A stretch of DNA of 64,000 nucleotides from Leptolyngbya subtilissima AS-A7 (GCF_039962255.1 NZ_JAMPKY010000002.1:124001-188000); one strand, 5' to 3'; numbered from the stretch's first letter, positions 25,293 to 35,001 are shown. The notes: generated by a model not told the origin, from the sequence alone. Numbers and translations are program-made.

Positions 25293-26441
25293 CTAATTCG
25301 GCACGATCTCGGTCACAACGCGGCCCCCGTCAACCACTATGGTCTGATCATCAATGCGGCCTACAGCGCGCACACCGTTGAGGTTGACGTTGGGGTTGAC
25401 CTGGCGATAGTTAACGCCACCCTCAGCGACTAAGGTTTGGGTGTCTACGTTCCAGTTGAGGCGATCGCTGGTCATGCGGGCTTGGTTAGCTTCGCCCACA
25501 GCCACTACATCTTGGGAGAGAAAAATTTGCTGCGCCGCCAAATCCATGCGGCCCTGGCGGGCGGTAACCCTGATTTTATTTTCGGGATGGATCAGAGTGA
25601 GGGGCTGGTTGACGGTTACCTGCTCTTCGGCCACCTGCCAATCTAGAGCTTCGCTGGCCATATTGAGCGGAATATCCAGCATCTGCATGGCCACCTGCCC
25701 GCGCAGGTTTACCAGCTGCGTAGCTAGGTTTACCGTGCCGCGCTGGCCAACTACCACATCGGTAATCGCGTTTTGCTTAAACTGCTCTACCCGCAGAGGT
25801 TGAGCACTGTCGATGCGTTCTTCCTCCCAAAACCAGGCGAGTTCCTGGGCCTGCAGCTTCAGCCAGGGCTCGGTTTTAGAATCGGCCACCGTACTGGCTA
25901 CCACGTTACCGGCTAGCTCCATGCGGTTTTCGCGGTTAAACACCCGCGCCTCGTCGGCCACAGCCCGCAGCTGCGGGTGGGTACCGGTAATTTGGTCGCG
26001 CATGATCAGCACATCGTTCTGAGGCCGCCACTCCATTTCGTTGCCCCGCAGCACAGAGCCATTCTTAACACCAGTGGCCACAATATTGCCGCGCAGCAAA
26101 ATTACGCTGCCGTTTTCGCGCACCTCGCCGGTGTCGGCCACCACTTGATAGATAACTTCGCCGTCCTGAAACAGGTCGCCATCGGGACGCGTAATAAACG
26201 CTACCTGCTGGTCAGGGCTGTAGGTGACCTCCTTACCCTTAACCCGCCAGAGCAGCTGCCCCTGCTCATCGGGCTGCTCTAGGGTGACATCCCGCAGGGT
26301 CAGGCCCGGTGCTGGGTCTCCAGCAGCCGGGCCTTCAGTGTTCGGCTTTGGGCCAAACCCAGGACCGATCAGGCTATACAACCCCACGGCCAGAGCTGCG
26401 ATCGCAGCACCACTAATCATCAACTGCCGCCATCGTGCCAT
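25293..26441 (-). CDS. lptC: LPS export protein LptC
   Basis: Inner-membrane-anchored component of the lipopolysaccharide transport bridge (LptBFGC-A-D). A single N-terminal membrane helix (residues about 8-27) is followed by a long beta-jellyroll built of repeated strands such as LRDVTLEQPDEQGQLLWRVKGKEVTYSPD. At 382 residues it is twice the length of E. coli LptC, as usual in cyanobacteria, where the region duplicates the OstA-like fold. A tag of repeats follows the stop. Confidence 0.88.
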   Translation of the reverse strand: MARWRQLMISGAAIAALAVGLYSLIGPGFGPKPNTEGPAAGDPAPGLTLRDVTLEQPDEQGQLLWRVKGKEVTYSPDQQVAFITRPDGDLFQDGEVIYQVVADTGEVRENGSVILLRGNIVATGVKNGSVLRGNEMEWRPQNDVLIMRDQITGTHPQLRAVADEARVFNRENRMELAGNVVASTVADSKTEPWLKLQAQELAWFWEEERIDSAQPLRVEQFKQNAITDVVVGQRGTVNLATQLVNLRGQVAMQMLDIPLNMASEALDWQVAEEQVTVNQPLTLIHPENKIRVTARQGRMDLAAQQIFLSQDVVAVGEANQARMTSDRLNWNVDTQTLVAEGGVNYRQVNPNVNLNGVRAVGRIDDQTIVVDGGRVVTEIVPN

Positions 26442-26460
26442 GGTGCTGCGCCTGTAAACA

Positions 26461-27126
26461 CTACTCGCTGATTGTCACGCCGTCATCTACCGCATCGTCG
26501 GCAGCCGCTAGGTTAGACAGAGGGCGGTAGGTGTAACTGTGACCTGCAGAGTTGCGGGGCATTTTTCTGATGTCGTCTTTGATCCCTTCGAGATCGATGT
26601 AGCGATCGGCCACATTGATCAAACTATCGCTGGTCATCGATCGCAGACTCACCACCTCGACCCGCGCCCCCCGGTAGCTAGCGGCATCGGCAGCGTAGGC
26701 CAGATCGCCATCACCGCTGACCAGCACAGCGGTGTCGTAGTAGCCGACCAAGGCCACCAAATCTACCGCTATTTCGACATCGAGATTGGCTTTTTTCGAG
26801 CCGTCGGGCAGCTGCACCAGGTCTTTGGCAATCACCCGGTAGCCGTTGCGCCGCATCCACAGCAAAAAGCCCTGCTGCTTTTCGTTCGTGCGGTCTACTC
26901 CAGTGTAGAAAAACGAGCGGAACAGCCGCGAGCCAGCCGTGAGCTTGCACAGCAGCTTGGTGTAGTCAATCTCAATGCCCAATTGCAGAGCCGCGTAGAA
27001 CAGGTTCGAACCATCAATAAAAATGGCTACCCGACCCCGATTTTCGAGCACTTGCTCAGGGGTGAAGATGGCGTCTTCGCCAAGTAAAGAGTGGTTGTTT
27101 AAGGAGTGGCTGTGACTATCTAACAT
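26461..27126 (-). CDS. NYN domain protein, LabA/DUF88 family
   Basis: A PIN-like (NYN) domain of about 160 residues: FIDGSNLFYAALQLGIEIDY near residue 37 with the first acidic residue, DVEIAVDLVALVGYYDTAVLVSGDGDLAYAADAA with the further acidic cluster, and TSDSLINVADRYIDL. Known of the family: predicted RNases; LabA in Synechococcus modulates circadian output, while others act in RNA processing. The C-terminal tail after residue 190 is disordered. Located 19 bases from lptC and 80 from metG, same strand, so possibly one operon. Confidence 0.85.
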   Translation of the reverse strand: MLDSHSHSLNNHSLLGEDAIFTPEQVLENRGRVAIFIDGSNLFYAALQLGIEIDYTKLLCKLTAGSRLFRSFFYTGVDRTNEKQQGFLLWMRRNGYRVIAKDLVQLPDGSKKANLDVEIAVDLVALVGYYDTAVLVSGDGDLAYAADAASYRGARVEVVSLRSMTSDSLINVADRYIDLEGIKDDIRKMPRNSAGHSYTYRPLSNLAAADDAVDDGVTISE

Positions 27127-27206
27127 GGGTTTTTATTAGGGTGTTAAATCGATTTGAAAACAAGCGAGCTAAAAACAAACGTGAAACGAGATGGAGCGGT
27201 TTTAGG

Positions 27207-28814
27207 CTAGGGGCTGCCCACGGGTTCGGGCAGTTCCAGGCGCTGAAATACGGGGGAGGCTTCTCCCAAAATCTGAGCAGGGGGCAAATAGCCCCAGGCA
27301 GCATGGTCGGCATAGCTAATCTGCTGACCGATGGCTTTGTCGTCAAAATCTATGGCAAAGCCGAGCTGAGCATAAATTTGGTTGCTAATGCCAGGGATCA
27401 TCGGTGACAGCAAGTAGGCGGCCTGCCGCACCGACTCCAGCACGGCGTATAGAACGGCTTCGGTTTCGGCCTGTTTGCCCTGTTTATAGAGACTCCAGGG
27501 AGCTTGCTCATCAAGGAACTTGTTGCTGGCCTGCACTAGCGCCAAAATTGCGGTACAGGCTTGGCTAAAGGCCAGGTGAGTGTAAGCCTCAAAGACAGTT
27601 TTAGGCAGCGCTGTGCCGATCGCCCGCAGAGAATGGTCAGCCGCAATGCTTTGCGGATCAACGTCAGGCACATGGCCATCACAATAGCGCCCAGCCATCT
27701 TCAAGGTGCGGTTGAGCAGATTGCCCAGATCGTTGGCCAGGTCAGCATTCAGCACATTGATGAAGCGGGTTTCGTTAAAATCGCCATCCTTGCCAAACTC
27801 GATTTCGCGCAGAAAGTAGTAGCGCACCGCATCGGGGCCGTAGGTTTCCACCAGTGCCACTGGGTCCAGGGTGTTGCCCTGGCTCTTGCCCATTTTTTGG
27901 CCGTCTTTAGTCAAAAAGCCGTGGCTAAATACCCGCCCTGGCAGCGGCAGCCCCGCCGACATCAGCATGGCTGGCCAGGAGATGGCGTGAAACCGCAGAA
28001 TGTCTTTTCCGGTCAGGTGAATATTAATAGGCCACCACTTGGCCACTGCCTGCTCCAGGCTCGGTGGTTCGCTGGGGTCTTGCAGAGCCGTCAGGTAACC
28101 TAGTAATGCGTCAAACCAGACATAGAGGGTTTGCTCAGGATCGGTAGGTACCGGAAAACCCCAATCGAGGTTGATGCGCGAAATTGAGAAGTCTTGCAAT
28201 CCCTGTTTCACAAAGCCCAGCACCTCGTTGCGACGGGCCTCAGGCTGAATAAAGTCAGGCTGATTAGCGTAGAGCTGCTCTAGCTGATCTTGATATTTCG
28301 ACAGCTTGAAAAAGTAGTTTGACTCATCACGCCACTCCACCGGCTTGTTGGTGTGAATGGCGCAGTGCTGGTTGGGCAGCAGATCGCGCTCTTCTTTAAA
28401 CTCTTCGCAGGAAACACAGTACCAGCCCTGCTGCTGGCCCTTATAGATGTCTCCCTGATCCCACAGGCGCTGAAAAAACTCGTTGACGATGGTGTTGTGG
28501 CGGGGGACAGTGGTGCGAATGAAGCGATCGCAGTCGATGTTCAGCAATTCCCACAGACGCTCAAACCCAGCCACAAACTCGTCGCAATGTTCCTGGGGTG
28601 AAACACCGCGCTCTTCGGCAGTGCGCTGAATTTTTTGGCCGTGTTCATCGGTGCCGGTAATCATCAGCACCGGATGCCCCATCAGCCGATAGAATCGAGC
28701 CACTACGTCGGCGGCAATGGTGGTGTAGGCGCTGCCGATATGGGGCAAGCCGTTGACGTAATACAGCGGCGTAGTAATAGCAAAGGGCGGTTGGTCGACA
28801 GGGGTAAAAGTCAT
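27207..28814 (-). CDS. metG: Methionine--tRNA ligase
   Basis: Charges tRNA(Met) and initiator tRNA. Class I signatures are PHIGSAYTTIAADV (HIGH variant) and KMGKSQGNTLDP (KMSKS variant). A single zinc knuckle (CVSCEEF...NQHCAIH) marks the one-zinc MetG subtype; there is no C-terminal tRNA-binding Trbp111 extension, and 535 residues fit this short form. The start at ATG 28814 matches family FAITTPLYYVNGLPHIG. Confidence 0.96.
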   Translation of the reverse strand: MTFTPVDQPPFAITTPLYYVNGLPHIGSAYTTIAADVVARFYRLMGHPVLMITGTDEHGQKIQRTAEERGVSPQEHCDEFVAGFERLWELLNIDCDRFIRTTVPRHNTIVNEFFQRLWDQGDIYKGQQQGWYCVSCEEFKEERDLLPNQHCAIHTNKPVEWRDESNYFFKLSKYQDQLEQLYANQPDFIQPEARRNEVLGFVKQGLQDFSISRINLDWGFPVPTDPEQTLYVWFDALLGYLTALQDPSEPPSLEQAVAKWWPINIHLTGKDILRFHAISWPAMLMSAGLPLPGRVFSHGFLTKDGQKMGKSQGNTLDPVALVETYGPDAVRYYFLREIEFGKDGDFNETRFINVLNADLANDLGNLLNRTLKMAGRYCDGHVPDVDPQSIAADHSLRAIGTALPKTVFEAYTHLAFSQACTAILALVQASNKFLDEQAPWSLYKQGKQAETEAVLYAVLESVRQAAYLLSPMIPGISNQIYAQLGFAIDFDDKAIGQQISYADHAAWGYLPPAQILGEASPVFQRLELPEPVGSP

Positions 28815-29067
28815 ACAAAAACTGAAACATCAGCCCACTCAGGGGCCCAGAGATAACAGCAACGATCGGCGCGCTAGCCTCTAGACAAAAGGCTGTAGAC
28901 TAAACCCGACAAATACTAAGGATAGCAGCGCCAGGAAAAAGCTAAACCGAGGCCCCTTGCAAACCCAAAAGCCCAAGCTAGAATCTTAGACTGCTATGTT
29001 AAGGTTCCCTGAATAAGCCCCAGAAGTTTTAAGCATCTGGCTTGACCCCCGCCCTAAAAATTGTCAA

Positions 29068-29676
29068 TCAATCGTCAAGCAGGCCCAGGCGATCGGGCGG
29101 CCAAAACCGTACCACTGCTTTACCAATGATGTTTTCCTGGGGCACAAATCCCCAGGCGTGGCTGTCGTAGCTGCTGTTGCGGTTGTCGCCCAGCACTAAA
29201 TACGAAGCTTCGGGCACTTCTTCAGGCCCCCACTGGTAATCAGGCGCAGCTTTGATGTAGGGCTCAGTCAGCACCTCACCATTGCGAATCACCTCACCAT
29301 TGCGTACCTCGACCACGTCACCCGGCAAACCAATAATGCGCTTGATAAACGCGTCTCGGCGCTTTCCGGGGGGCGTGAGGCTGTCGGGCGGCCAAAACAC
29401 TACAACATCCCCATGTTCGGGGGGGTTGAGGTGATAGCTAATCTTTTCGATCACTAGGCGATCGTTAATTTGCAGCGTGGGCTCCATTGAGCCCGAGGGA
29501 ATGTAGCGCGCCTCTGCCACAAAATGTCGGATACCCAAAGCCAAGAACACACTCAGCACAATGGTTTGCAGCCCTTCCACCCAGGGATTTGGTTGGGGTG
29601 CCTGCTGCTTTTGAGTCGGACCTGCATTGGGGGATGACTCGGGCGGCAGCGAAGATTTATCAGACTGATCGGTCAC
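29068..29676 (-). CDS. lepB: Signal peptidase I
   Basis: Membrane serine peptidase that removes signal peptides. One membrane helix (LQTIVLSVFLALGIRHFVA) is followed by box B SGSMEPTL with the nucleophile Ser, box D with the general base Lys in KRIIGLPGD and box E GDNRNSSYDSHAWGFV. I start at GTG (VTDQSDKSS), giving 202 residues as in other cyanobacterial LepB; the frame remains open to an ATG at 29745, which would add 23 mostly hydrophobic residues of uncertain reality. Confidence 0.9.
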   Translation of the reverse strand: MTDQSDKSSLPPESSPNAGPTQKQQAPQPNPWVEGLQTIVLSVFLALGIRHFVAEARYIPSGSMEPTLQINDRLVIEKISYHLNPPEHGDVVVFWPPDSLTPPGKRRDAFIKRIIGLPGDVVEVRNGEVIRNGEVLTEPYIKAAPDYQWGPEEVPEASYLVLGDNRNSSYDSHAWGFVPQENIIGKAVVRFWPPDRLGLLDD

Positions 29677-29857
29677 AGGTGTGTCCCCGAAGATACAGAG
29701 AAAGATTAGCCCCAGTAGCTCCCAGGGCAGAGCCGCCCCAGACATACCCGCTAGGCCTGTCCTAGTGTAGTCGATCTACTTTGCAACCATCTGTCTCGGG
29801 TGGACGGTTGGTTACAGAGGTAACAGACAACAGATTTAGCTTCCTCAAAGCGCTTTT

Positions 29858-30853
29858 TTAGGTGGTGGCGGGAGCCAAATCCTCAGACCACAGCCCCTTT
29901 TCTTCTAGCCAGGGACGGCTGTAGATGCGCGACTGGTAACGGGAGCCGCCATCGCACAGCACGGTAACAATTTTGTGGCCGGGGCCAAGCTGCTGGGCTA
30001 GTTTTACCGCCGCCGCTACGTTGATGCCTACTGATCCACCCATGAACAGCCCGTCGTTATAGAGCAGCTGATAGATGGTGCGCAGCGCTTCGGGGTCTTC
30101 GATTTGAATAGCATCGTCGATGGGCACCCCCTCCATGTTGGCGGTGATGCGGCTGTTGCCAATGCCCTCGGTAATGGAGCTGCCCTCGATGTGGACTTCG
30201 CCGGTTTTGACGTAGCTATAGAGGCCGCTGCCCATGGGGTCAGCCACTACGCAACGAATGCTGGGGTTTTTCTCTTTCAGAAACATGGCTACGCCAGCGT
30301 AGGTGCCACCGGTACCCGTAGCCGCCACCCAGCCGTCAATGGTGCCCCCGGTCTGCGCCCAGATTTCGGGGCCGGTAGTTTCATAGTGGGCCAAGCGGTT
30401 GGCCAAATTGTCGAACTGGTTGGCCCAAACGGCGTTGTCGAACTCCGCCGCTAAGCGACCTGAGAGCCTCACGTAATTGTTGGGGTCGCGATAGGGCACG
30501 GCGGGTACGGTGCGGACCTCAGCACCGAGGGTGCGCAGCAGATCGATTTTTTCTTGCGATTGGGTGTCGGGGATGACGATGAGGCAGCGGTAGCCCTTGG
30601 CATTGCAGATGTGGGCCATGCCAATACCGGTGTTGCCGGCGGTGCCTTCCACCACGGTGCCGCCGGGCTTGAGCAGTCCCTTTCTTTCAGCGTCTTCGAC
30701 AATGTAGAGCGCAGCGCGATCTTTAACCGAGCCGCCGGGGTTGAGAAACTCTGCTTTGCCCAGAATGTCGCAGCCGGTGGCCTCGCTCACGCTGTTGAGG
30801 CGAATGAGGGGAGTGTTGCCAACTGTGGCGACAAAACCTTGTTTGATATCCAT
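29858..30853 (-). CDS. cysK: Cysteine synthase A
   Basis: PLP enzyme making cysteine from O-acetylserine and sulfide. Start MDIKQGFVATVGNTPLIRLN. PLP lysine in PGGSVKDRAAL, the AGNTGIG substrate loop, GTGGTYAGV phosphate cradle and the terminal CDGGSRYQSR are seen. The length, about 331 residues, is that of the longer cyanobacterial CysK. The open frame runs 13 codons further (30892), without support. Confidence 0.94.
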   Translation of the reverse strand: MDIKQGFVATVGNTPLIRLNSVSEATGCDILGKAEFLNPGGSVKDRAALYIVEDAERKGLLKPGGTVVEGTAGNTGIGMAHICNAKGYRCLIVIPDTQSQEKIDLLRTLGAEVRTVPAVPYRDPNNYVRLSGRLAAEFDNAVWANQFDNLANRLAHYETTGPEIWAQTGGTIDGWVAATGTGGTYAGVAMFLKEKNPSIRCVVADPMGSGLYSYVKTGEVHIEGSSITEGIGNSRITANMEGVPIDDAIQIEDPEALRTIYQLLYNDGLFMGGSVGINVAAAVKLAQQLGPGHKIVTVLCDGGSRYQSRIYSRPWLEEKGLWSEDLAPATT

Positions 30854-31142
30854 GCCTTTCGTAACCGTTGACAACAGCCTGTTCGGGGCCAAGCAATCGC
30901 CCAGCCTAGAGCCTGACTAAGGCTATATCCTCAGTGCAGGTTACCTCTTCATCCTACGGTGAAACGGCTGGCTTCTCGGCTAGAATTGGCAGTTTTCTGA
31001 GGTTCTATTGACAAGTTCAGCTTATCGGTAGAGTTTTCTGACCGGCAAAATTCCCCTTCTGGATTTGGCCCTTCTAGACGTAGATTTGGTTTATTGTTGC
31101 GATCGCTTACGCTATTATCCTTGCCCCCTGCCTTGTGCCACG

Positions 31143-31916
31143 ATGAAAACCCTTGAGGCGCTAATTTTTGATGTCGATGGCACCCTGGCCGAAACCGAGC
31201 GCGATGGCCACCGCGTTGCCTTTAACCAAGCGTTTCAAGAGTTTGGTCTGCGCTGGCACTGGCCCGTGGGTCTCTACGGGCAGCTACTGCGGGTCGCGGG
31301 GGGCAAAGAGCGGATTCGCCACTACGTTCAGCGCTACCAGCCCAAGTTTGAAACTGAGAATATCGACGAACTAGTGGTGGCCCTACACCAAGCCAAGGCC
31401 AAGCACTTTCAAGCTCTGGTCGAGAGCCACGTGATTCCGCTGCGGCCAGGGGTGCGGCGGCTGATTGAAGCGGCCCAGAGAGAGGGGGTGCGGTTGGCGA
31501 TCGCCACCACCAGCGCCAAAGACAGCGTCATCCCTCTGCTCGAGCACCTGCTGGGGCCAGACTCACCCACCTGGTTTGAGCTGATCGCGGCCGGAGATAT
31601 GGTGCCCACCAAAAAACCTGCCCCCGACATCTACAATCTGGTGATCGACGCGATGAATCTCAACCCCGCCACCTGTTTGGTGATTGAAGACAGCCCACAG
31701 GGCCTAGAAGCCGCGACTGCCGCCGGGCTCCCCACCGTGGTTACCGTCAACGACTACACCCGCAACTATGCTCTGCCCGGCGCTCGCCTCGTCATCAGTC
31801 ATTTGGGCGAACCCAGCCTCCCCTTTGAAGTCCTTTGGGGCAAGGCCAACAACGCCTACTATTTCTCTTTAGATCTGGCCCAGGCACTGTTGTCGCCCCA
31901 AGCCGCCCAAGGGTAA
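31143..31916 (+). CDS. HAD-IA hydrolase, CbbY/Gph-like
   Basis: A 257-residue HAD phosphatase. Motif I IFDVDGTLAETE with the nucleophile Asp, motif II AIATTSAKDS, motif III Lys in PTKKPAPDIY and motif IV VIEDSPQGLEAA. The cap domain is the C1 type of CbbY. Cyanobacterial and plant relatives act on sugar phosphates such as xylulose- or ribulose-1,5-bisphosphate analogues; substrate here is inferred only by family. I start at ATG 31143 because the upstream open stretch looks like leader. Confidence 0.9.
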   Translation: MKTLEALIFDVDGTLAETERDGHRVAFNQAFQEFGLRWHWPVGLYGQLLRVAGGKERIRHYVQRYQPKFETENIDELVVALHQAKAKHFQALVESHVIPLRPGVRRLIEAAQREGVRLAIATTSAKDSVIPLLEHLLGPDSPTWFELIAAGDMVPTKKPAPDIYNLVIDAMNLNPATCLVIEDSPQGLEAATAAGLPTVVTVNDYTRNYALPGARLVISHLGEPSLPFEVLWGKANNAYYFSLDLAQALLSPQAAQG

Positions 31917-31959
31917 AGACTTTCATAGACCCAAGTTTTTTGGCAAGCCTCCCTCATAG

Positions 31960-32040
31960 ACACGCCATGCGCCCCTACCTTAAGTATCTCAGCCATCTCC
32001 CTACCCCTTCACCCATCCACCCATCTACCCATCCATTCCC
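31960..32040 (+). repeat. C-rich heptad repeat ending at the tenA start codon
   Basis: TCACCCATCCACCCATCTACCCATCC tandem heptads abut the ATG at 32041. Single C-rich arm of the gene-boundary family; there is no standard ribosome-binding site. Confidence 0.65.
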
Positions 32041-32682
32041 ATGTCCCTCTTCCTAGCCCTCTGGCAAGCCAACGACGACCTAGCCCAGGCTTGCCTGCAC
32101 CATCCTTTTGTCCAGGGCATTGGCGACGGCACCCTGCCGGTGGAAAAATTTGCCTACTACGTGGGGCAAGACGCCTTTTTTCTTGAAGCCTTTGCCCGTG
32201 CCTACAGCATCGCTGCCGCCAAAGCGGAAACCTGGCAAGACTTTCAGGTATTTCATCAGCTGGCCGACGGGGTGCTGGCCGAGCTAAGTCTGCACGGCGG
32301 CTACGCCCAGGAATGGGGAGTAGACCTAACTACCGTTACCCCTGGTGCCGCCACTCGTCGCTACACCGATTTTTTGCTCAGCACCGCCTGGGGTCAAGCG
32401 CCTAGAGCAACGGCGGTGGCGATGGCTCCCTGCATGCGGCTTTACGCTTTTTTGGGTCAGTCTCTGGCAAAGCTTAGCCCGCCGCCCCACCGATACAGCC
32501 CCTGGATTGACACCTACAGCAGCGACCAGTTTGAACCCTTGGCCGCGCAGCTCGAAACGCTGATGGATGATTCAACAGCAGATGACGCCAGCAACCAGAC
32601 GGCCTACCGCTATGCAATGGAATGCGAACTCGCCTTTTTTGAGGCCGCTTGGCAGATGGACAGCTTACAACCACAAGAATGA
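32041..32682 (+). CDS. tenA: TenA family aminopyrimidine aminohydrolase, Cys type
   Basis: A 213-residue TenA fold. Family pieces: FAYYVGQDAFFLEAFARAYSIAA at the N-terminus, the nucleophile region MAPCMRLYAFLG with Cys, YSPWIDTYSSDQFE and the final Glu-rich ECELAFFEAAWQM. Known of the Cys type: hydrolyses aminopyrimidine to HMP for thiamin salvage, and weakly thiamin. No operon partners are visible. A CCC-rich repeat immediately precedes the ATG in place of a Shine-Dalgarno sequence. Confidence 0.9.
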   Translation: MSLFLALWQANDDLAQACLHHPFVQGIGDGTLPVEKFAYYVGQDAFFLEAFARAYSIAAAKAETWQDFQVFHQLADGVLAELSLHGGYAQEWGVDLTTVTPGAATRRYTDFLLSTAWGQAPRATAVAMAPCMRLYAFLGQSLAKLSPPPHRYSPWIDTYSSDQFEPLAAQLETLMDDSTADDASNQTAYRYAMECELAFFEAAWQMDSLQPQE

Positions 32683-32881
32683 CATCCTTAAGGATGGCTC
32701 AAGAGATAAACGTAGGTAGGACAAGGTTTTAGCGCATTGATAGCGGCTGATAGCCTAGAGGGTAGCAGGTCAAATGTCTCTGCTAGTTGCCAGGTTTTGT
32801 ATGCAGGCGATCGCTGTCCAGGTAATAGCTTCCAACAACTCTAACGTTCACCACTGGGCAAATCTCAGAAAGTTTAAACAT

Positions 32882-33259
32882 TCAAACCATCGCGGTAACG
32901 CTGCCACCAACAATTTGCCAACCGCTTTTGTGTCTACGCCAAACTCTCATGTAGCGGTAATCCCCCGCGAAGGCATTTCCTAAATACGTGCCGCTCAAGA
33001 AAATGTGAGCCGACGCAAGAGCAAAGTGTTCGCTCAAAATTCGTATCTCTAACCCCTTAGGCACAAACTCGTGAAACTGAGTACCACCAGTACGATGCAA
33101 GTCTAAATCCATCGCTTTGGTTGCCAGTTCACCAGTTGGCCCAGCGAAAAGTAGATCGTCGGCAATGAGCAGATCTAATTCAGCTACGTCGGAGGCTGAC
33201 ATTGCGGTGTAAAGTCGCGCCTCACACTCGCGAATTTGAGTTTCAATTTCTGAATCCAT
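32882..33259 (-). CDS. NTF2-like (DUF4440-type) protein
   Basis: A 125-residue SnoaL/NTF2-like protein: helix EIETQIRECEARLYTAMSASDVAELDLLIADDLLF followed by a curved sheet ending YRYMRVWRRHKSGWQIVGGSV. Family members are small-molecule binding or isomerase proteins of unknown role. No signal sequence. The base composition is clearly less GC-rich than in the flanking HAD and tenA genes, which may indicate transfer. Confidence 0.75.
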   Translation of the reverse strand: MDSEIETQIRECEARLYTAMSASDVAELDLLIADDLLFAGPTGELATKAMDLDLHRTGGTQFHEFVPKGLEIRILSEHFALASAHIFLSGTYLGNAFAGDYRYMRVWRRHKSGWQIVGGSVTAMV

Positions 33260-33439
33260 ATTTCTTGCACAGTCCTGACTACATTTAGCTAATCATTACC
33301 GATCGCTCTATCAATGTGCCTCCGCCAATTGCTTTTGGGACTGTGATGATGCCATTTAGTGTGGCTATTGCACTGTTCACTAGTGGTGAAATTGTCTCGG
33401 CCAGAGATAATAGACGCGGAACCCTCTACTGGTTGACCC

Positions 33440-34273
33440 ATGACCGCCGATATTCGTCTACTCGTGCTCGACATCGATGGCACCCTGGCTGGCGTGTCTA
33501 ACCAGATCAGCGAGCCGGTGCTGGAGGCGGTGCGAGAGGTGCAGCAGCGGGGGATTGCGGTGGCGATCGCCACTGGCCGCATGTACCAATCGGCCCTGCG
33601 GTTCTACGAGGTGGTTGGCTCTACCCTGCCGCTGATGGCCTACCAGGGAGCGTTCATTAAAGACCCCAACACGCAGAAATTGCACCGCCACACCCCGCTG
33701 CCCCGGCGGCTGGCCCTCGAAATTCTTGCCTACCTGGCGCCGATGGAGGCCAACAACGACCTGTCGATTCACCTCTACATCGACGACCAGCTCCACGTGC
33801 GGGCGATTATTGAAGACACTAAGGCCTACGCTGTGCGATCGGGCGTTAATCCGATCGCAGCAGGAGATCTGGCCGCGCTTCTGACGGGCAACGTCGCCAT
33901 TGAAACTACCAAGGTGCTGACCCTGAGCGAAAACGTGGACTTACTAACCGATATTCTCAGCGATCTGGGGCAGCGCTACCCTCTCGATGACCTGTATCTG
34001 ACGCGATCGGTGGAGTATTTTGTCGAGGCCACCCATCCCAAGGCCAACAAGGGCGAGGCGGTGCGGTTTTTGGCCGAAGACCTGCTGGGCCTCAAGCCCG
34101 ACCAGGTGATGACCGTGGGCGACAACTACAACGACCTCGAAATGCTACGCTACGCGGGCATTGGCGTAGCCATGGGCGATGCCCCGGAGCCGGTTAAGCA
34201 GGGGGCTGACTGGGTGGCACCGGGGGTTGAGGCGGATGGGGTGGCGGTGGCGCTGCGGGAGTTTCTGCTGTAG
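33440..34273 (+). CDS. Cof-type HAD-IIB hydrolase
   Basis: A 277-residue Cof family phosphatase. Motif I VLDIDGTLAGVS, motif II AIATGRMYQSALRF, HPKANKGEAVRFL (Lys region), and motif IV VMTVGDNYNDLEML. C2b cap in the middle. Such enzymes hydrolyse sugar phosphates, FMN or PLP; the substrate is unknown here. Its last 80 bases overlap the convergent deacetylase gene, so both C-termini are encoded by the same DNA. Confidence 0.9.
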   Translation: MTADIRLLVLDIDGTLAGVSNQISEPVLEAVREVQQRGIAVAIATGRMYQSALRFYEVVGSTLPLMAYQGAFIKDPNTQKLHRHTPLPRRLALEILAYLAPMEANNDLSIHLYIDDQLHVRAIIEDTKAYAVRSGVNPIAAGDLAALLTGNVAIETTKVLTLSENVDLLTDILSDLGQRYPLDDLYLTRSVEYFVEATHPKANKGEAVRFLAEDLLGLKPDQVMTVGDNYNDLEMLRYAGIGVAMGDAPEPVKQGADWVAPGVEADGVAVALREFLL

Positions 34274-34997
34274 GTTGGGTCGGGCTGTCGACCGGCAGGC
34301 TGTCATACAGTTCCGAGAGGGTGCCAACGCGGTAGCCCTGGCGATCGATCAGCGCCAGCAGAGTAGGTAGGGCGTAAGCGGTTTGAACGCAGCGCTCCAT
34401 CGAGCCGCCGTGCATGACAAAAATTGCCCCCGGAAAAATAAACTGCGCCAGGTACCAGGTATTGAGGTTGGGCTTGCTAAGGCTTCGCATAGTGTCGAAG
34501 GGAATCATTGAAGCTAAGGCCACTAGCGACTCGTAACCGGGAGCAAGCCGAATGTGATCAACCATGGCCCGGTTGTAGAGGCCCCGCCCAGGGCGATACC
34601 AGCGCAGGGGTTGCTGAATCAGGTCGGTGATGCGATCGTGGGCCTCTTGAAAGTGGCGAGCAAACTGAGCCGGCTGCAAGATAGCTGGGGTAGTGTCGGT
34701 GGTGCCGTGGTTAGCAATTTCGTGGCCGCTAGCGAGAATGTCTTGCAGAATGGTGCTGCCAGGGTTGAGGTGGTCGGTAATGACGAAGAACGTGGCGCGC
34801 ACCGGCTGTTTGGCGGTGCGGTTGTAGGTATCCAACGCGTTGAGAATCAGTCGGGTAGAGGCATCGTCGCGATCGCCCGGTGTCGGCACATCGTCAATGG
34901 TCAGCGCCACGAGGGGAGCTTTAGTCGGCGCATAGAACAGCGCATCCGGAAACATCCGGGCGACCTGGGTCAGCAGTTGATGGTGGGGAGGAGCCAT
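34194..34997 (-). CDS. Polysaccharide deacetylase family protein
   Basis: NodB-homology (carbohydrate esterase 4) fold: ALTIDDVPTPGD with the catalytic and metal Asp pair, HEIANHGTTD with metal His residues, and WYRPGRGLYN. 267 residues, without a clear signal peptide. Substrate possibly N-acetylated wall sugar; family knowledge only. Placed 4 bases after the oligopeptide-type permease, suggesting co-transcription. A Pro-rich C-terminal tail lies in the 80-base overlap with the convergent HAD gene and is probably not structured. Confidence 0.82.
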   Translation of the reverse strand: MAPPHHQLLTQVARMFPDALFYAPTKAPLVALTIDDVPTPGDRDDASTRLILNALDTYNRTAKQPVRATFFVITDHLNPGSTILQDILASGHEIANHGTTDTTPAILQPAQFARHFQEAHDRITDLIQQPLRWYRPGRGLYNRAMVDHIRLAPGYESLVALASMIPFDTMRSLSKPNLNTWYLAQFIFPGAIFVMHGGSMERCVQTAYALPTLLALIDRQGYRVGTLSELYDSLPVDSPTQPTAETPAAPPPPHPPQPPVPPSQPPA

Positions 34998-35001
34998 AGC
35001 A

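Noticed and set aside
26539-27087. Plus-strand 182-codon frame opposite the NYN gene
   Set aside because: Composition is that of an antisense shadow; the NYN domain on the other strand is well conserved.
31008-31034. Promoter TTGACA-N15-TAGAGT before the CbbY-like gene
   Set aside because: The spacing is short and the -10 weak; too uncertain to list as a feature.
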